A program made the position numbers and the translations under genes. From Hymenopus coronatus (Eukaryota > Arthropoda > Insecta > Mantodea > Hymenopodidae), in NCBI GenBank assembly GCA_030762935.1, contig CM060899.1, positions 64,220,501 to 64,284,500 on the forward strand: DNA of 64,000 nucleotides, given 5' to 3'. Shown piece by piece: positions 1 to 11,433 of this stretch; the first letter of the stretch is position 1; each line of letters starts with the position of its first letter. The notes under the pieces were generated by a model, which was given only the letters and a program-made list of their open reading frames with translations, ran no database searches and was not told the origin of the DNA.

Positions 1-377
1 ATGAATGCCACACGAATCTTTTCAAGAAAACCCCCCACCCCCAACTACCTTTTATATTGAACTTTTTTTTTTTTTCGAAAAGTTGATTTTCTGAAAAATG
101 ACAAACGATATTGATTAAAATATCGTATTTTAAATATTTTTACTAGACAAATAAAATGTATACCTTGAATTTTTTGGGAATAGCCTTCGAAGATATGTTT
201 ATTCTTGATGAATTTTGCATAACTGGAAAACCGTAATAGATAGACAAAGCTTACTACTCAAAAAATGTAAATCTCATTGAAACACGAAATTTATGTTATG
301 TGCATTTCTTCCTGAAGTTAACCGTTTTTAAGATGTTCTTTATTATTGATTTCAGTTTTAAAGTACTTATACATTTT
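1..377 (+). mobile_element. HP1, HP repeat, 5' cut by window edge
   Basis: The copy runs from the 'AAAATCCCCCCACCCC' block through the 'CTGCTAAACCGTAAGAGATGG' region to a TACTTATAC motif. There HP2 begins at a T-run, so HP1 is cut by an insertion. It is non-coding. Confidence 0.85.
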
Positions 378-1128
378 ACTTTCTCTACACGTACTATGTA
401 CATAGTGTATAGAGCAGGTATTGCACTCCACCAAAAAATTCGATACCGAGATTTCACCGGAAATATATGTTTTAGGGTCCCCTTTATCCAAAAAAAGTAT
501 TTTCACAAAAATGTCCGTGTGTGTCCGTGTGTCTGAGAACACGATAACTCGAAAACGAAAAGACAGTAAAAGACCAAACTTGGTACTTAAGTTTAGTATC
601 TTCCAGGGATGCGACACGAAGATTTTGAGAAAAATCCCCCCACCCCAAACTACCCTTTACATGGACCTTTTTTCGAAATTTTTGATTTTCTAAAAAATAG
701 CTCTAACGATTTTGATTAAAATAACGTATATTAAAGTTATTTACCTAAGAAATTAAAATCTTTATTTTGAATTTTCTGGGAATAGCATCTGAAGACTACT
801 TTATTCTGGATGAATTTTGCATAACTACTAAACCGTAAGAGATGGACAAAAACTTAACCCACAAAAAATGTAGAGCACGTTAAACCACACAATTTATGTT
901 ATATACATTTTTTTCGTGGAGTTGATCGTTTTTGAGATATTCCTTTTTCTTGATTTCAGCTTTGAAAAACTTATGGTACTCCCTTATTTCGCTTCTACTT
1001 ACAATAAAGCAAGAAATAAGACTATTTCTGCTAATTTTTCTCGATTAGCATGAAATAAACAAAAGATAAGCTTATTAACAATCATTTGTTACAGAGTACA
1101 GAAAGTCATGTGAAAGGAACACATCAGA
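378..1128 (+). mobile_element. HP2, HP repeat with internal deletion
   Basis: It starts ACTTTCTCTACACGTACTAT with the terminal palindrome and ends GAAAGTCATGTG...CATCAGA plus T-run. The stretch from the 'TTCTCATACAGG' block to the 'CTTTAACC' block is missing. It sits in the T-run of HP1. Confidence 0.9.
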
Positions 1129-1133
1129 TTTTT

Positions 1134-1655
1134 AACTTGAAGCTCTTGTGAGTTATTTGGATGTAGCCCCGTTAAGTTCTGCAACTGTTTTAACACACGG
1201 ATGGTAAAATAGTATTAACCTTTCTGTAGGTGGCGTAACTTTGCCTCAATACAGCATTCTGCTGAATTAACGGTTAGAATAATTTGCCAAAAATACCCAT
1301 AGTTTGGCTGAAGGGAACACTAACGAAACTGACATTTCTCAACCCATTACTAATGCAGGATTTTTTACTTCTTCGCTGAAAATAGAGCTCTCTGCGAGGC
1401 TATGAATATTACATTTGGATTTCGGGCCGGCGAGTAAAAGCAGGAGTGTCACTAGGAATGGAAATAGCATTTTAAACACAGGTCGCGACACTGACAGACC
1501 GATACCCCTCCGGTTAAAGCTCGACGTGAATGTTTTATGTGCTTCAATTTTCATTAGCCTCAGTTACCAGCACTGCTGTGACGTTAACGTCCCAAGAGTG
1601 TCTACGTCACCGAATCTTCCCTTTATATGTACGTGAACTGCCCAGTCACTGCTTT
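1134..1655. other. Non-repeat island 1
   Basis: No HP, SINE or transposase similarity was recognised. This island is more GC- and CpG-containing than its neighbours and includes the small minus-strand frame described separately. Confidence 0.5.
1339..1470 (-). CDS. Possible small exon with signal-peptide-like start
   Basis: The minus-strand frame begins at an ATG in an AAAATG context and reads MLFPFLVTLLLLLAG followed by a short polar stretch, 43 codons to a stop. The hydrophobic core and following small residues look like a secretory signal peptide. GTAA-type potential donors lie inside, so it could be a first exon rather than a whole gene. No homologue is recognised and chance is a serious alternative, since the frame is short. 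Confidence 0.18.
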   Translation of the reverse strand: MLFPFLVTLLLLLAGPKSKCNIHSLAESSIFSEEVKNPALVMG

Positions 1656-1659
1656 AAAT

Positions 1660-2573
1660 ACTTTCTCTACACGTATTCTATAGCTAGAAGGTAAAATTAA
1701 AATTAAAGTTGCTACTTTTCCTATGAATACTATGAACATAGTGTATAGAGAATGTATTGTAATGCACTCAAAAATTCTATTCCAACATTTCACCGGAAAT
1801 ACACGTTTTGGGTCCTCTTGAATCCAAAAATAAGGCATTTGAATAAAAAGGTCCATTTGTGTGTGTCCGTATGTGTGAACACGATAACCCAGAAACAAAA
1901 AGTCGGTAATATACCAAATTGGGTATACATATTTGGTATATTTCACGGAGATTTTGAGGAAAATCCCCCCTATAGGAAACTACCCTTTACATGGAAGAAT
2001 GTTCGAACATTTTTATTTTCTCAAAAATGGCTGTAATTATTTTGTTTAAAACACAGTATATTAAAGATATTTACCTTACAAATAAAATGTATATGTTGAA
2101 CTTTCTGGGAATAACCCCTAAGATTTCCTTATTCTAAATGCATTTTACGGAATTTTTAATAACTGCTACACCATAAGAGATGGACGAAAACTTACCACAC
2201 AAAATATGTAGAGCATATTAAAACAGACAATTTAGGCTGTATAATTTTTTTTTTTCGTCGAGTTGATCCTTTTTGAGTTATTCCTTGTTTTTGGTTTCAG
2301 CTTCGAAAAACGTATACTTTTCTCATACAGGAATTTGTCAACTCCGTCCATACAAACAAAGGAACACCAGTCACACAGCAACCAGCTTTTGACTATCACT
2401 TTAACCTATGGTACTCCCTTATTTCGCATCTACTTACAAGGAAGCAAGTACGATAATAAGACTATTTCTGCTAATTTTTTGTCGATTAGCATAAAGTAAA
2501 TAGAAGCATAAGCTTTTTAACAAGAATTTGTTGCAGAGATGTAGCAAAGGTCATGTGAATGGAACACATCAGA
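1660..2573 (+). mobile_element. HP3, near-complete HP repeat
   Basis: It starts ACTTTCTCTACACG, with about 60 bp of extra sequence inside the palindrome. It ends GTCATGTGAATGGAACACATCAGA. The 3' end abuts the internal 'TTTTTAGAAAAAGGG' run of HP4. Confidence 0.9.
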
Positions 2574-3138
2574 TTTTTAGAAAAAGGGTCATGTGTATGT
2601 GGCTATGTATATGTCCGTCAGTAAAATACTCAACTTGGTATAAGTTTAGTATCTTCCAAGGATACGACACGAAGATTTTTAGGAAAATCCCCCCATCCCA
2701 TATTACCCTTTATATGGAAACATTTTCGAAAATTTTGATTTTCTCAAAAATGGCTATAACGATTTTGTTTAAAAAGGCACATATTAAATATATATACATC
2801 ACACATAATACTTTCTCTTGAATTTTCTGGGAATAACCTCTAAATACCTCTTTATTCTCGAGAATTTTGTTGGATTTTGCATAACTACCGAAAGATATAT
2901 CTAAACAAAATCCTACCGTACAAAATATGTAGATCTCGTTGAATCACACAATTTATGTCCTATACATTTTTTTGTACAGTTAACCATTTTGAGACGTTTC
3001 TTGTTATACGTTTACGTGTTAAATTACTTAAGCTCTTCTAAAACGGAAATTTGTACACTCCTGTTCACGCATAGAAGCAGATATCAATCTCATAGCAACC
3101 GTATTTTAAAACATTTGACTGCCGGTTTAGGCGTATTA
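2574..3138 (+). mobile_element. HP4, 5'-truncated HP repeat (C-type 3' part)
   Basis: It begins at the internal T-run/GGTC position rather than at the hairpin and continues to an 'ACATTTGACTGCCGGTTTAG' block typical of subfamily C. The 5' part is absent from the window. Confidence 0.8.
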
Positions 3139-3194
3139 TGATTAAAATATGGTATTTATCTGAAAATTAAAATGTATATCTTGAACTTTCTGGG
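3139..3194 (+). mobile_element. HP5, left part, interrupted by SINE1a
   Basis: The segment ATTAAAATATGG...AAATGTATATCTTGAACTTTCTGGG matches the HP middle. The last 14 bases are duplicated on the far side of SINE1a, where HP5 resumes. Confidence 0.85.
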
Positions 3195-3513
3195 TCGCCC
3201 TCCGTGGTGTAATGGTTACCATGCTAACTTCATATACCTAAGGTCGCGGGTTCAATCCCGGCGGAGGACGATGGATTTTTTCGGGCGTAAAAATCCTCAG
3301 CATGACTTCCTTTGGAAGGGAAGTAAAGCCGTTGGTCTCGTGTTGGTCTCGTGTCGTAGATTTACGGCACGTAAAAGAACCTCAAGCCTGATAGAGAGGC
3401 CCCTGAGCAAACTTGACCGGTTTTTCACGCCCAGTATAGAATGGGACGCTGAGAAGCACAGCAGTTAAAGGGCGTCCATAAATAACACGTCATTTATTTA
3501 TTTATTTATTTAT
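3195..3513 (+). mobile_element. SINE1a, tRNA-derived SINE with TTTA tail
   Basis: The tRNA-like head carries an A-box-like TGGTGTAATGGTTACCATG and a B-box GGTTCAATCCC near 3249. The body contains GGGCGTAAAAATCC and 'CCTCAAGCCTGATAGAGAGG' blocks and ends in (TTTA)n. A perfect 14-bp target-site duplication, TTGAACTTTCTGGG, lies at 3181-3194 and 3514-3527. This shows retroposition into HP5. Pol III promoter boxes are internal, as usual for SINEs. Confidence 0.9.
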
Positions 3514-3969
3514 TTGAACTTTCTGGGAATAGCCTCTGAAGACTACTTTATTGTAAATGAATTTTACGGAATTTTGCAAAAGTGCTAAATCGTAAGAGAT
3601 GGACAAAAACTTACCACTCAAAAAATGTAGAGCACGTTAAAACACAATTTATGATATATACATTTTCTTCGTGGAGTTGATCGCTTTTTTAGATATTTCT
3701 CGTTTTTGGTATCAGCTTTAAAAACATACTTTTCTCATACAGGAATTTGTCTACTTGTGCCCATACGAACAAAGGAACTTCAGTCACATAGCAACCAGCT
3801 TTTGACTTCACTTTAACCTAAGGTATTCCCTTATTTCGCTTCTACTTACAAGGAAGCAAGTAATAAGACTATGTTTCTCGATTAGGATGAAGTAAAAAGA
3901 ATCATAAGCTTTCTAAAAAAAATGTGTTGCAGAGATGTAGAGAAAGTCATGTGAATGGAACACATAAGA
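3514..3969 (+). mobile_element. HP5, right part
   Basis: It resumes at the duplicated TTGAACTTTCTGGG and continues to GATGTAGAGAAAGTCATGTG...CACATAAGA. HP6 follows immediately. Confidence 0.88.
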
Positions 3970-4708
3970 TTTTTCTACATGTACAATGTACATAGTGTAT
4001 AGAGAAGGTATTGTAATGCACCCAAAATTTGATTCCAACATTTCACCGGAAATACATGTTTTGGGTCCTCTTGAATCCAAAAATAAGGTCTTTTTAGAAA
4101 ATGGTTCATATGCGTGTGTCCGTCTTTGAACACGATAACCCAAAAACGAAAAAGCGGTAAAATACCAAACTTTGTATACATGTTTAGTATATTCCAAGAA
4201 TGTGATACGGAGATTTTGAGAAAACTCGGTCCGTTCCAAAGTACCCATTACATAGACACATTTTAGAGTATTTTGATGTTGCCAAAACTGCTGTAAAGAT
4301 TTTACAGCGTATTAAAAATTTTTATCAGAAAATAAAATGTAATTCTTGAACCTTATGGGAATAGCCTCTAAAGAACACTTTATTGTAAATGAATTTTACG
4401 AAATTTGCATAACTGCTAAACCGTAACAGATGTACAAAAACTTATCACACAAAAAATGTAGACCACGTTAAAACACACATTTTATGTTATATACATATTC
4501 TTCGTGGAGTTGATTGTTTTTTATATATTTCTCGTTTTTGTTTCAGCTTTAAAAGCTTATACTTTTCTCATACAGGAATTTGTCTACTCGTGTCCATACA
4601 AACAAAGGAACATCAGTCACATAGCAACCAGCTTTTGACTTCACTTTAACCTAAGGTACTCCCTTATTTCGCTTCTACTTACAAGGAAGCAAGTAATAAG
4701 ACTATTTA
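3970..4708 (+). mobile_element. HP6, HP repeat lacking 3' end
   Basis: The hairpin has lost its first bases (CTACATGTACAATGTACATAG). The copy breaks off at 'AATAAGACTATTTATGG', before the terminal hairpin. Confidence 0.85.
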
Positions 4709-5238
4709 TGGTGTACATTTTACTTAAATACATATATTTATTAATTTTGTCGGTTTCACAGTTCTTGTTAGTAATACATAAAGCACAGAAACAGGATGAT
4801 AATTAACATTTGCAAGGTTATCTGATACATCTTCAAGCACATAATATATAATATGCAAGAGAATTTGAATACAAATATTTTCTCTCTCTATCCGCAAGAG
4901 CGTAAAAGCGAAACGAGCTGAAGAGCACTAACAGATTTGTTTCTGTTTTGATAAGCTTATTTAATTTTGCTTCACGGACGTTAAGCGTAAATGTAATTAG
5001 GCAATTGAAAACGAAATTTTCCCCAGACATTTTGGAGTGGTTGCAAGAGAGACCTCTCGTTAGATATTCAACAAGAGCCCTGGTTTTTGTTTCAGCACGT
5101 CGCGGTTGATTCCGTTACCGCAGCCACAGAGATTCTAAATTCCATGTTTCGGGAAAACAACGTAATAACCGTCAGTATTACAGAGGACGTTAACTTCAAA
5201 TAATCTTAGAGGCGAGTAAAGCCAAGCGTTTATTAATA
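4709..5238. other. Non-repeat island 2
   Basis: AT-rich sequence in its first half, more mixed near 4900-5200. No recognisable gene, RNA or repeat was seen, and the longest frame is short (a 65-codon minus-strand frame). Confidence 0.5.
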
Positions 5239-6031
5239 CTGATGTGTTCCATTCACATGACTTTCTCTACATCCCTGCAACAAGTTATTCTTAAAAAGCT
5301 TATGCTTCTATTTATTTGATACTAAACGACAAAAAAAAAAAAAGAAAAAAAATAGCAGAAATATTCTTATTAGGTTAAAGTGAAGTCAAAAGCTGGTTGC
5401 TATGTGACTGAAGTTCCTTTGTTTGTGTGGACACAAGTTTTTTAAAGGTGAAACCAAAAACAAGGATTATCTCAAAAACAATCAAAATGGTATATAACTT
5501 AAATTGTGTGTTTTAAAGTGCTCTACAACTTTTGTGTGGCAAATTTTTGTCCAATTCTTACGGTTTAGCAGTTATACAAAATTCCGTAAAATTCACCCAG
5601 AATAAAGTAGTCTTAAGATGCTATTCCCATAAAATTCAACATATACATTTTATATGTCAGGTAAATATATTTAATATACGATAATTTCATTAAAATCGTT
5701 AAGCGACATTTTTTAGAAAATAACAATTTTCGAAAGAAGTTCCATGTAAAGAATTTTCCCCAAAATCTTCGTGTCGAATCCCTGGAAGATATTAAACCTA
5801 AATACCAAGTTTGGTATTACCAACTTTTCGTTTTTGAGTTATCGTGTTCACAGACACATGGACACACGGACACACTGACACACGGACACACGACATACAC
5901 ATGGACCTTTTTCTGAGAGGAATTTTTGGATACAGGGGATCCTAAAACATATATTTCTGGTGAAATCTCGGTATCGAATTTTTTGGTGGAGTGTAATACC
6001 TTCTCTATACACTATATATATAGTACGTAAT
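5239..6031 (-). mobile_element. HP7, near-complete HP repeat, A-type
   Basis: Read on the minus strand it runs from the palindrome near 6005-6031 to the CATGTG...CACATCAG end at 5239. The last bases of the hairpin are lost where the TATG microsatellite begins. Confidence 0.9.
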
Positions 6032-6034
6032 AAA

Positions 6035-6440
6035 AACCATTTGTATGTGTGTATGTATGTATGTGTGCATGTATGTATGTGTGCATGTATGTATGTATGT
6101 ATGTATGTATGTATGTATGTATGTATGTATATATGTATGTATGTATGTATGTGTGTATGTGTATATGTATGTGTATGTGTGTATGTATGTGTATGTATGT
6201 GTGTATGTGTGTATGTATGTATGTGTGTATGTATGTGTGTATGTATGTATGTGTGTAGGTGTGTGTATGTGTTTATGTATGTGTATGTGTGTGTATGTGT
6301 GTATGTGTGTATGTGTGCATGTATGTGTGTATGTGTGTATGTATGTATGTATGTATGTATGTATGTATGTATGTATGTATGTGTGTATGTATGTATGTAT
6401 GTATGTGTGTATGTGAATGCATGTATGCATACATGTATGC
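6035..6440. repeat. (TATG)n/(TG)n compound microsatellite
   Basis: About 400 bp of imperfect TATG and TGTG repeats sit next to the hairpin end of HP7. The long frames on both strands (Met-Tyr-Val-Cys and His-Thr-Tyr-Ile types) are pure translations of the repeat and not genes. Confidence 0.95.
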
Positions 6441-6551
6441 TCTGCTCAGCAATTGGTGGCAGAGTTAAATGTACAAAATTCATTTACAATAATAATCTTA
6501 AGTTAAATTAAGAATAGTAATACAACTAACATATATATACATGACTTTTTA

Positions 6552-7433
6552 ACTTTCTCTACGCGTACTATGTACATAGTGTATAGAGAAGGTATTGCAC
6601 TCCATCCAAAAATTCGATTCCGAGATTTCACCGGAAATATATGTTTTAGGGTCCTCTGTATCCAAAAGAATAACTATTTGCAGAAAAAGTTTTGAGTGTG
6701 CGTCTGTAGACAGCATAGCTCAAAAACGAAAAGACCGATAAATACCAAACACGGTATTTAGGTTTTGTATCTTCCAGGGATGAGACACGAAGATTATTAA
6801 GAAAATACCCCTACCCCCAACTACCCTTTACATAGAACTTTTTCGAAATTTTTTATTTACTTAAAAATGGCTCTAACGATTTTGATTAAAATCCCGTATA
6901 TTAAAACTATTTATGTCCGAAATAAAATGTATATCTCGAATTTTCTGGGAATAGCCTCTGAAGACCTCTTTATTCTGGATGAATTTTGATAAATTTTGCT
7001 TAAATGCTAAACCGTAAGAGATAGAAAAAAATTCATACACAAAAAATGTGCATCACGACAAAACACACAGTTTATGTCCTTTACGTTTTTGTTGTAGAAG
7101 TAACCGTTTCCGAGATATTCCTTGTTATTGCTTTCTAAATTGAAGTGCTTAAACTTTCTCGGACAGGAAGTGTCCGTTTTTATTTTGTTGTACTCCTGGC
7201 CAAGTAAAGAAGTGATTTACAATGACAATTGTATAACGATAGCTTTTAAAACATTTGACAATCACTTTAGCATAGTGCATTCCTTTATTCCCTTCTACTT
7301 ATAAGGAACTATGTAATAAGAACATTCTGCTAATATTTATGTCGATTAGCATTGTGTACAAAGAAGAATAATCTTTTGTAGGAGGTTTGTAGAGCTCCTA
7401 GAGGAAGTCATGTGAGTGTAACACGTTAGATGT
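6552..7433 (+). mobile_element. HP8, near-complete HP repeat, B-type 3' end
   Basis: It starts ACTTTCTCTACGCG and ends GGAAGTCATGTGAGTGTAACACGTTAGA. The 3' third has the B-type 'GGAAGTGTCCGTTTT' and 'CTGGCCAAG' blocks instead of 'CAGGAATTTGTCAACTCC'. Confidence 0.9.
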
Positions 7434-7927
7434 TTATCTTCCGCCTTACCTCTAATCTAATCCACTCGAGCCTCTAATGATTTTGATTCGCAATTTTATT
7501 TTAAGATGAAACAATTGAAGACTACCCGGTGGAAGTTTACTAAAATTTATCACCTGTGTAGGTGTACGTAATTCTGCGAAATGCTGGTGTGTATTCCACT
7601 TTTCCATTGTGATGTCGAATCGATGTTTCTGAAAGCACTCATATTGTGCTTCTTGACACACGCTGCAACTCTCATTATGTGTGTTAGTGCATTCATTTAA
7701 TGAGTTTCGAGCACTTACACGTCCCACGTCGTCTATTTCCAGCACGCAAAACAACTAGGCTGAAAACATTGCTTTTCTTTTTTTTTAGTTCGTCTTTTTT
7801 CTCTCGTCACTATTTATTTTCCATGCGAAGCTATCGCATCTCTTCAAGGACTCTACTGATCTTCCACTTAAAGGCTTTCACAGTTCTGTTCTTGAGTATT
7901 TCATACACATTATGTTTCTCCTTTCAC
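7434..7927. other. Non-repeat island 3, with an 85-bp block repeated at 8715
   Basis: It contains an open minus-strand frame (7452-7754, 100 codons) with Cys residues in an ESCSVCQEAQYEC context; no family is recognised. The block 7783-7870 (CTATTTATTTTCCATGCGAAG and following) recurs diverged at 8715-8800, just beyond HP9. Confidence 0.4.
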
Positions 7928-8703
7928 AAAACGTACTATGTACATAGTGTATAGAGAAGGTTGTGCATTCCACCAAAAAATTCGATACCGAGATTTCACC
8001 GGAAATATATGTTTTGGGTCCCCTGTATCCAAAAAAAAGTATATTCAGAAAAAGCTCCGTGTGTGCGTGTGTGTCTGTGGACACGATAACTCGAAAATGA
8101 AAAGTCGTTAAAGTACCAAACTTGGTATTTAAGTTTAGTATCTTCCAGGCATGCGACACAAAGATTTTTAGAAAAATTTGATTTTGTAAAAAATGGCTCT
8201 AACGATTTTGATTAAAATGTCGGATATTAAAGATATTTACCTGACAAATTAACTATATATTTTGAACTTTCTGGGAATAGCCTCCAAAGACGATTTTATT
8301 CTGGATAAAATTTACGGAATTTTGCGTATCTGCTAAACCATAAGAAATGGACAAAAACATACTATAAAAAAAATATGTAGAGCACATTAAAACACACAAA
8401 ACTGGAGCTGATCGTTTTCTAGATATTCCTTGTTTTTGGGTTTCAGCTTTGAAAAACTTAACTTTTCTCATACAGGAATTTGCCAACTCCTGTCCATTTA
8501 AACAAAGGAATATCAGTCACATAGCAACCAGCTTTTGGCTTTCACTTTAACCTATGGTACTCTCTTATTTCGCTTCTACTTACAAGTAAGCAAGTAATAA
8601 GACTATTTCTGCTAATTTTTTCTCGATTAGCATGAAGTAAATAGAAGCATAAGCTTTTTAACAACAATTTGTTGCAGAGATTTTTGAAAATCATGAAAAT
8701 GGA
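7928..8703 (+). mobile_element. HP9, HP repeat with degraded ends
   Basis: The hairpin is recognisable from ACGTACTATGTACATAG onward. The 3' end is diverged (GAAAATCATGAAAATGGAAGACATCAGA). The middle matches the consensus. Confidence 0.87.
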
Positions 8704-8714
8704 AGACATCAGAG

Positions 8715-8904
8715 CTTTTAGTTTATCTTTTATCTCGTCTCTATTTATTTTCCAAGCGAAGCCTTCACATATCTTCAAGGACTCTATGGGTGTCCATTAC
8801 AAGTTCCATACAAGTTACATTTTTACCATATTTACTTAGTATATACACGATGGGGCATGTAGGTAAATATGCTTAAAACTAAAGCATGGGCATTTAAAAA
8901 AAAT
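8715..8904. other. Second copy of the island-3 block plus unique spacer
   Basis: 8715-8800 is a diverged direct copy of 7783-7870 (CTATTTATTTTCCAAGCGAAG), so the two blocks bracket HP9. The rest shows nothing recognisable. Confidence 0.55.
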
Positions 8905-9791
8905 CTGATGTGTTACACTCACATGGCTTTCTCTAGCTTCTCTACAAAACTCCTACAAAAGATTATTCTTCTTTGTACACAATGCTAATCTAGATAAATG
9001 TTAGCAGAATGTTATTACCTAGTTCCTTATAGATAGAAGAGAATAAGGGAATGCACTATGCTAAAGTGACTGTCAAATGTTTTAAAAGCTATCGTTATGC
9101 AATTGTCATTGCAAGTCACTTCTTTGCTTGGCCAGGAGAAGAACAAAAGATAAACAGACACTTCCTGTGTGAGAAAAGTTTTAAATACTTCACAATTAAA
9201 ACCAATAACAAGGAATATCTTGAAAACGGTTACCTCCACTACAAAAGTATAAACGACATAAATTGTGTGCTTTGTCATGAGGTATATTTTTGTGTACTAT
9301 GTTCTTTTCTATTTCTTACGGTTTAGCAGTTAAGCAAAAGTCAGCAAAATTTATCCAGAATAAAGAGGTCTTCAGAGGCTATTCCCATAAAATTCGAAAT
9401 ATACATTTTATTTCGGACATAAATAGCTTTAATATACGGGATTTTAATCAAAACCGTTAGAGCATTTTTTAAGAAAATCAAAATATTCGAAATTTATTCC
9501 ATGTAAAGGGTAGTTCGTAGTGAGGGGATTTTTTTTTTAAAATCCTCGTGTCGCATCCTTGGAAGATACTAAACTTAAATACCAAGTTTGGTATTTAACG
9601 GTATTTTTGTTTTGGGGCTATGCTGTCCACAGTCACACACGCACACGGACCTTTTATTAAAAATACTTTTTTTTGGACTCAGGGTACTCCAAAATATATA
9701 TTTCCTGTGAAATCTCGGTATCGAATTATTGGGTGCATTACAATACCTTCTCTATCCCTATGTACATTGTACATATGGGGCTAGAGAAAGT
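8905..9791 (-). mobile_element. HP10, full-length HP repeat, B-type 3' end and B-type hairpin
   Basis: The 3' end reads CTGATGTGTTACACTCACATG (minus strand). The palindrome at 9755-9791 has the alternative centre CCCTATGTACATTGTACATA. It is flanked by A-runs on both sides. Confidence 0.92.
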
Positions 9792-9795
9792 AAAA

Positions 9796-10520
9796 TCTGT
9801 GCAGGATTCACTTGCTGTTCTCTGCATTTCTACAACAAATTATTGTTATAACACTTATTCTTATATTTAATTTATGCTAATCGATAAAACATTAGCAGAA
9901 ATAGTTTTATTACTTGCTTCGTTGTAAGTAGAAACGAAATAAGGGAGTACCATAGGATAAAGCGTAGTCAAAAGCTGGTTGCTATATGACTGATGTTCCT
10001 TTGTTTGTATGGACAGCAGCTGACAAATTCCCGTATGAGAAGGGTATGTTTTTATAACTGAAAGAAATAACAAACAATATCTCAAAAACGATCAACTCCA
10101 TGAAAAAAATGTATATGACATAAATTGTATGTTTTAACGAACTCTTTTTTTTTTTTTTTTTTTTGTATTGTACAACTTTTTTCCTATCTCTTACGGTTTA
10201 ACAGTTATGCAAAATTCCGTAAAATTCATCCAGAATAAACAGGTCCTAAGAAGCTATTCCCAGTAAAAGCAAAATATACATTTGTGTTTGTCAGTAAATA
10301 TCTTTAATATAAGAGAGCGTTAGAATCATTTTTGAGAAAGTAAACATTTTCGAAAATTTGTCCATGTAAAGGATGGTTGGAGTGGTGGATTTTCTTAAAA
10401 ATCTTCGTGTAGCATCTTTGGAAAATTCTGAACTTAAATACGAAGTTTTGAAGCTATGCTACACCCAGACACACACCCACACACACACTCACACACACAG
10501 GGATTTTTTTCTAATTTTTT
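9796..10520 (-). mobile_element. HP11, left part, interrupted by HP12
   Basis: It has a diverged 3' end and a good middle. It breaks at the internal T-run beside the CA-rich tract (10460-10500), where HP12 starts. The remaining hairpin part is at 11231-11328. Confidence 0.85.
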
Positions 10521-11230
10521 ACTTTCTCTACACGTACTACGAGTATGTACCTAGTGTATAGGGAAGGTATTGTATATTACCCAAAAATTCGATACCGAGA
10601 TTTCAACGGAAATACACTTTTGGGTTCCCTGAATCCAAAAAAAAAAGAAGCATTTTTGGAAAAGGGTCCGTGTGTGTGCGTGTGTGTGTCTGTGCATTTG
10701 GTATTTAAGTTTGGTTCTTCCAAGGATGCGTCACGAAAATTTTAAAAAAAATCCCCCCAGCCCCAACTACCCTTTACATGGAACTTTTTTCGAAAATTTT
10801 AATTTTGTCAAAAATTGCTCGACCGATTTTGATTAAAATATCGTATATTAAAGATATTTACCTGACAAATAATATGTATATCTTGAATTTTCTGGGAATA
10901 GCCTCTGAAGAGTACTTTATTCTGGAGGGATTTTGCATAACTGCTAAACCGTAAGAAATGGACAGCTTTGAAAAACATACTTTTCTCATACAGGAAATTG
11001 TCAACTCGTGTACATACAAACAAAGGAACTTCAGTCACATAGCAACCAACTTTTGACTTCACTTTAACTTATGGTACTCCCATATTTCGCTTCCACTTAC
11101 AAGGAAGCAAGTAATGAGACTATTTCTGCTATTTTTTTTTCCATTTGCTTGAAATAAATAGAAGAATAAGCTTCTTAACAATAATTTGTTACACAGAAGT
11201 AGAAAATGGAACACATGAAACGCATCCGAT
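10521..11230 (+). mobile_element. HP12, HP repeat nested in HP11
   Basis: It starts ACTTTCTCTACACG and ends GGAACACATGAAACGCATCCGA then T-run. An internal deletion removes 'AACTTACC...GGTTTC'. HP11 sequence continues on both sides, which proves nesting. Confidence 0.88.
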
Positions 11231-11328
11231 TTTTTTTCAGGAATTCCCAAAACAAATATTTCCGGTATCAAAATTTTGGTTGCAATACAACACCTCTATA
11301 CTATATGTACATAGTACGAGTAGAGAGT
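11231..11328 (-). mobile_element. HP11, right part with terminal hairpin
   Basis: TTTCAGGAATTCCC...AAATATTTCCGGTATC and CTATACTATATGTACATAGTACGAGTAGAGAGT match the hairpin-proximal 100 bp of a minus-strand HP copy. Confidence 0.85.
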
Positions 11329-11355
11329 AACAGTGACGGGCACGTTCAGTAGGAA

Positions 11356-11433
11356 TAGTGGACTTAAGGGAGAAACAAATTCGGAATGTTAAACATTTCG
11401 ATTATCTGGGAGTAAAGTTTGACATGGCAGCGG
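11356..11433 (+). pseudogene. Possible non-LTR retrotransposon reverse-transcriptase remnant
   Basis: One frame reads GEKQIRNVKHFDYLGVKFD, which resembles the 'FxYLG' segment after the catalytic core of non-LTR reverse transcriptases. It then hits a stop. Only about 20 residues support it, so this is weak. Confidence 0.25.

Noticed and set aside
3195..3270. Functional tRNA gene
   Set aside because: A and B boxes are present but the cloverleaf is imperfect, a SINE body and tail follow, and a target duplication surrounds the unit; the same holds for 24612 and 54098 in their own families.
5848..6511. Long open frames on both strands (up to 211 codons)
   Set aside because: They are translations of the TATG/TG microsatellite (Met-Tyr-Val-Cys, His-Thr-Tyr-Ile) plus HP7 sequence; the repeat length creates the frames.
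7452..7754. 100-codon minus-strand frame with Cys motifs as a gene
   Set aside because: No recognised domain, no convincing splice sites and location in a short island between repeats; kept only as a note under the island.
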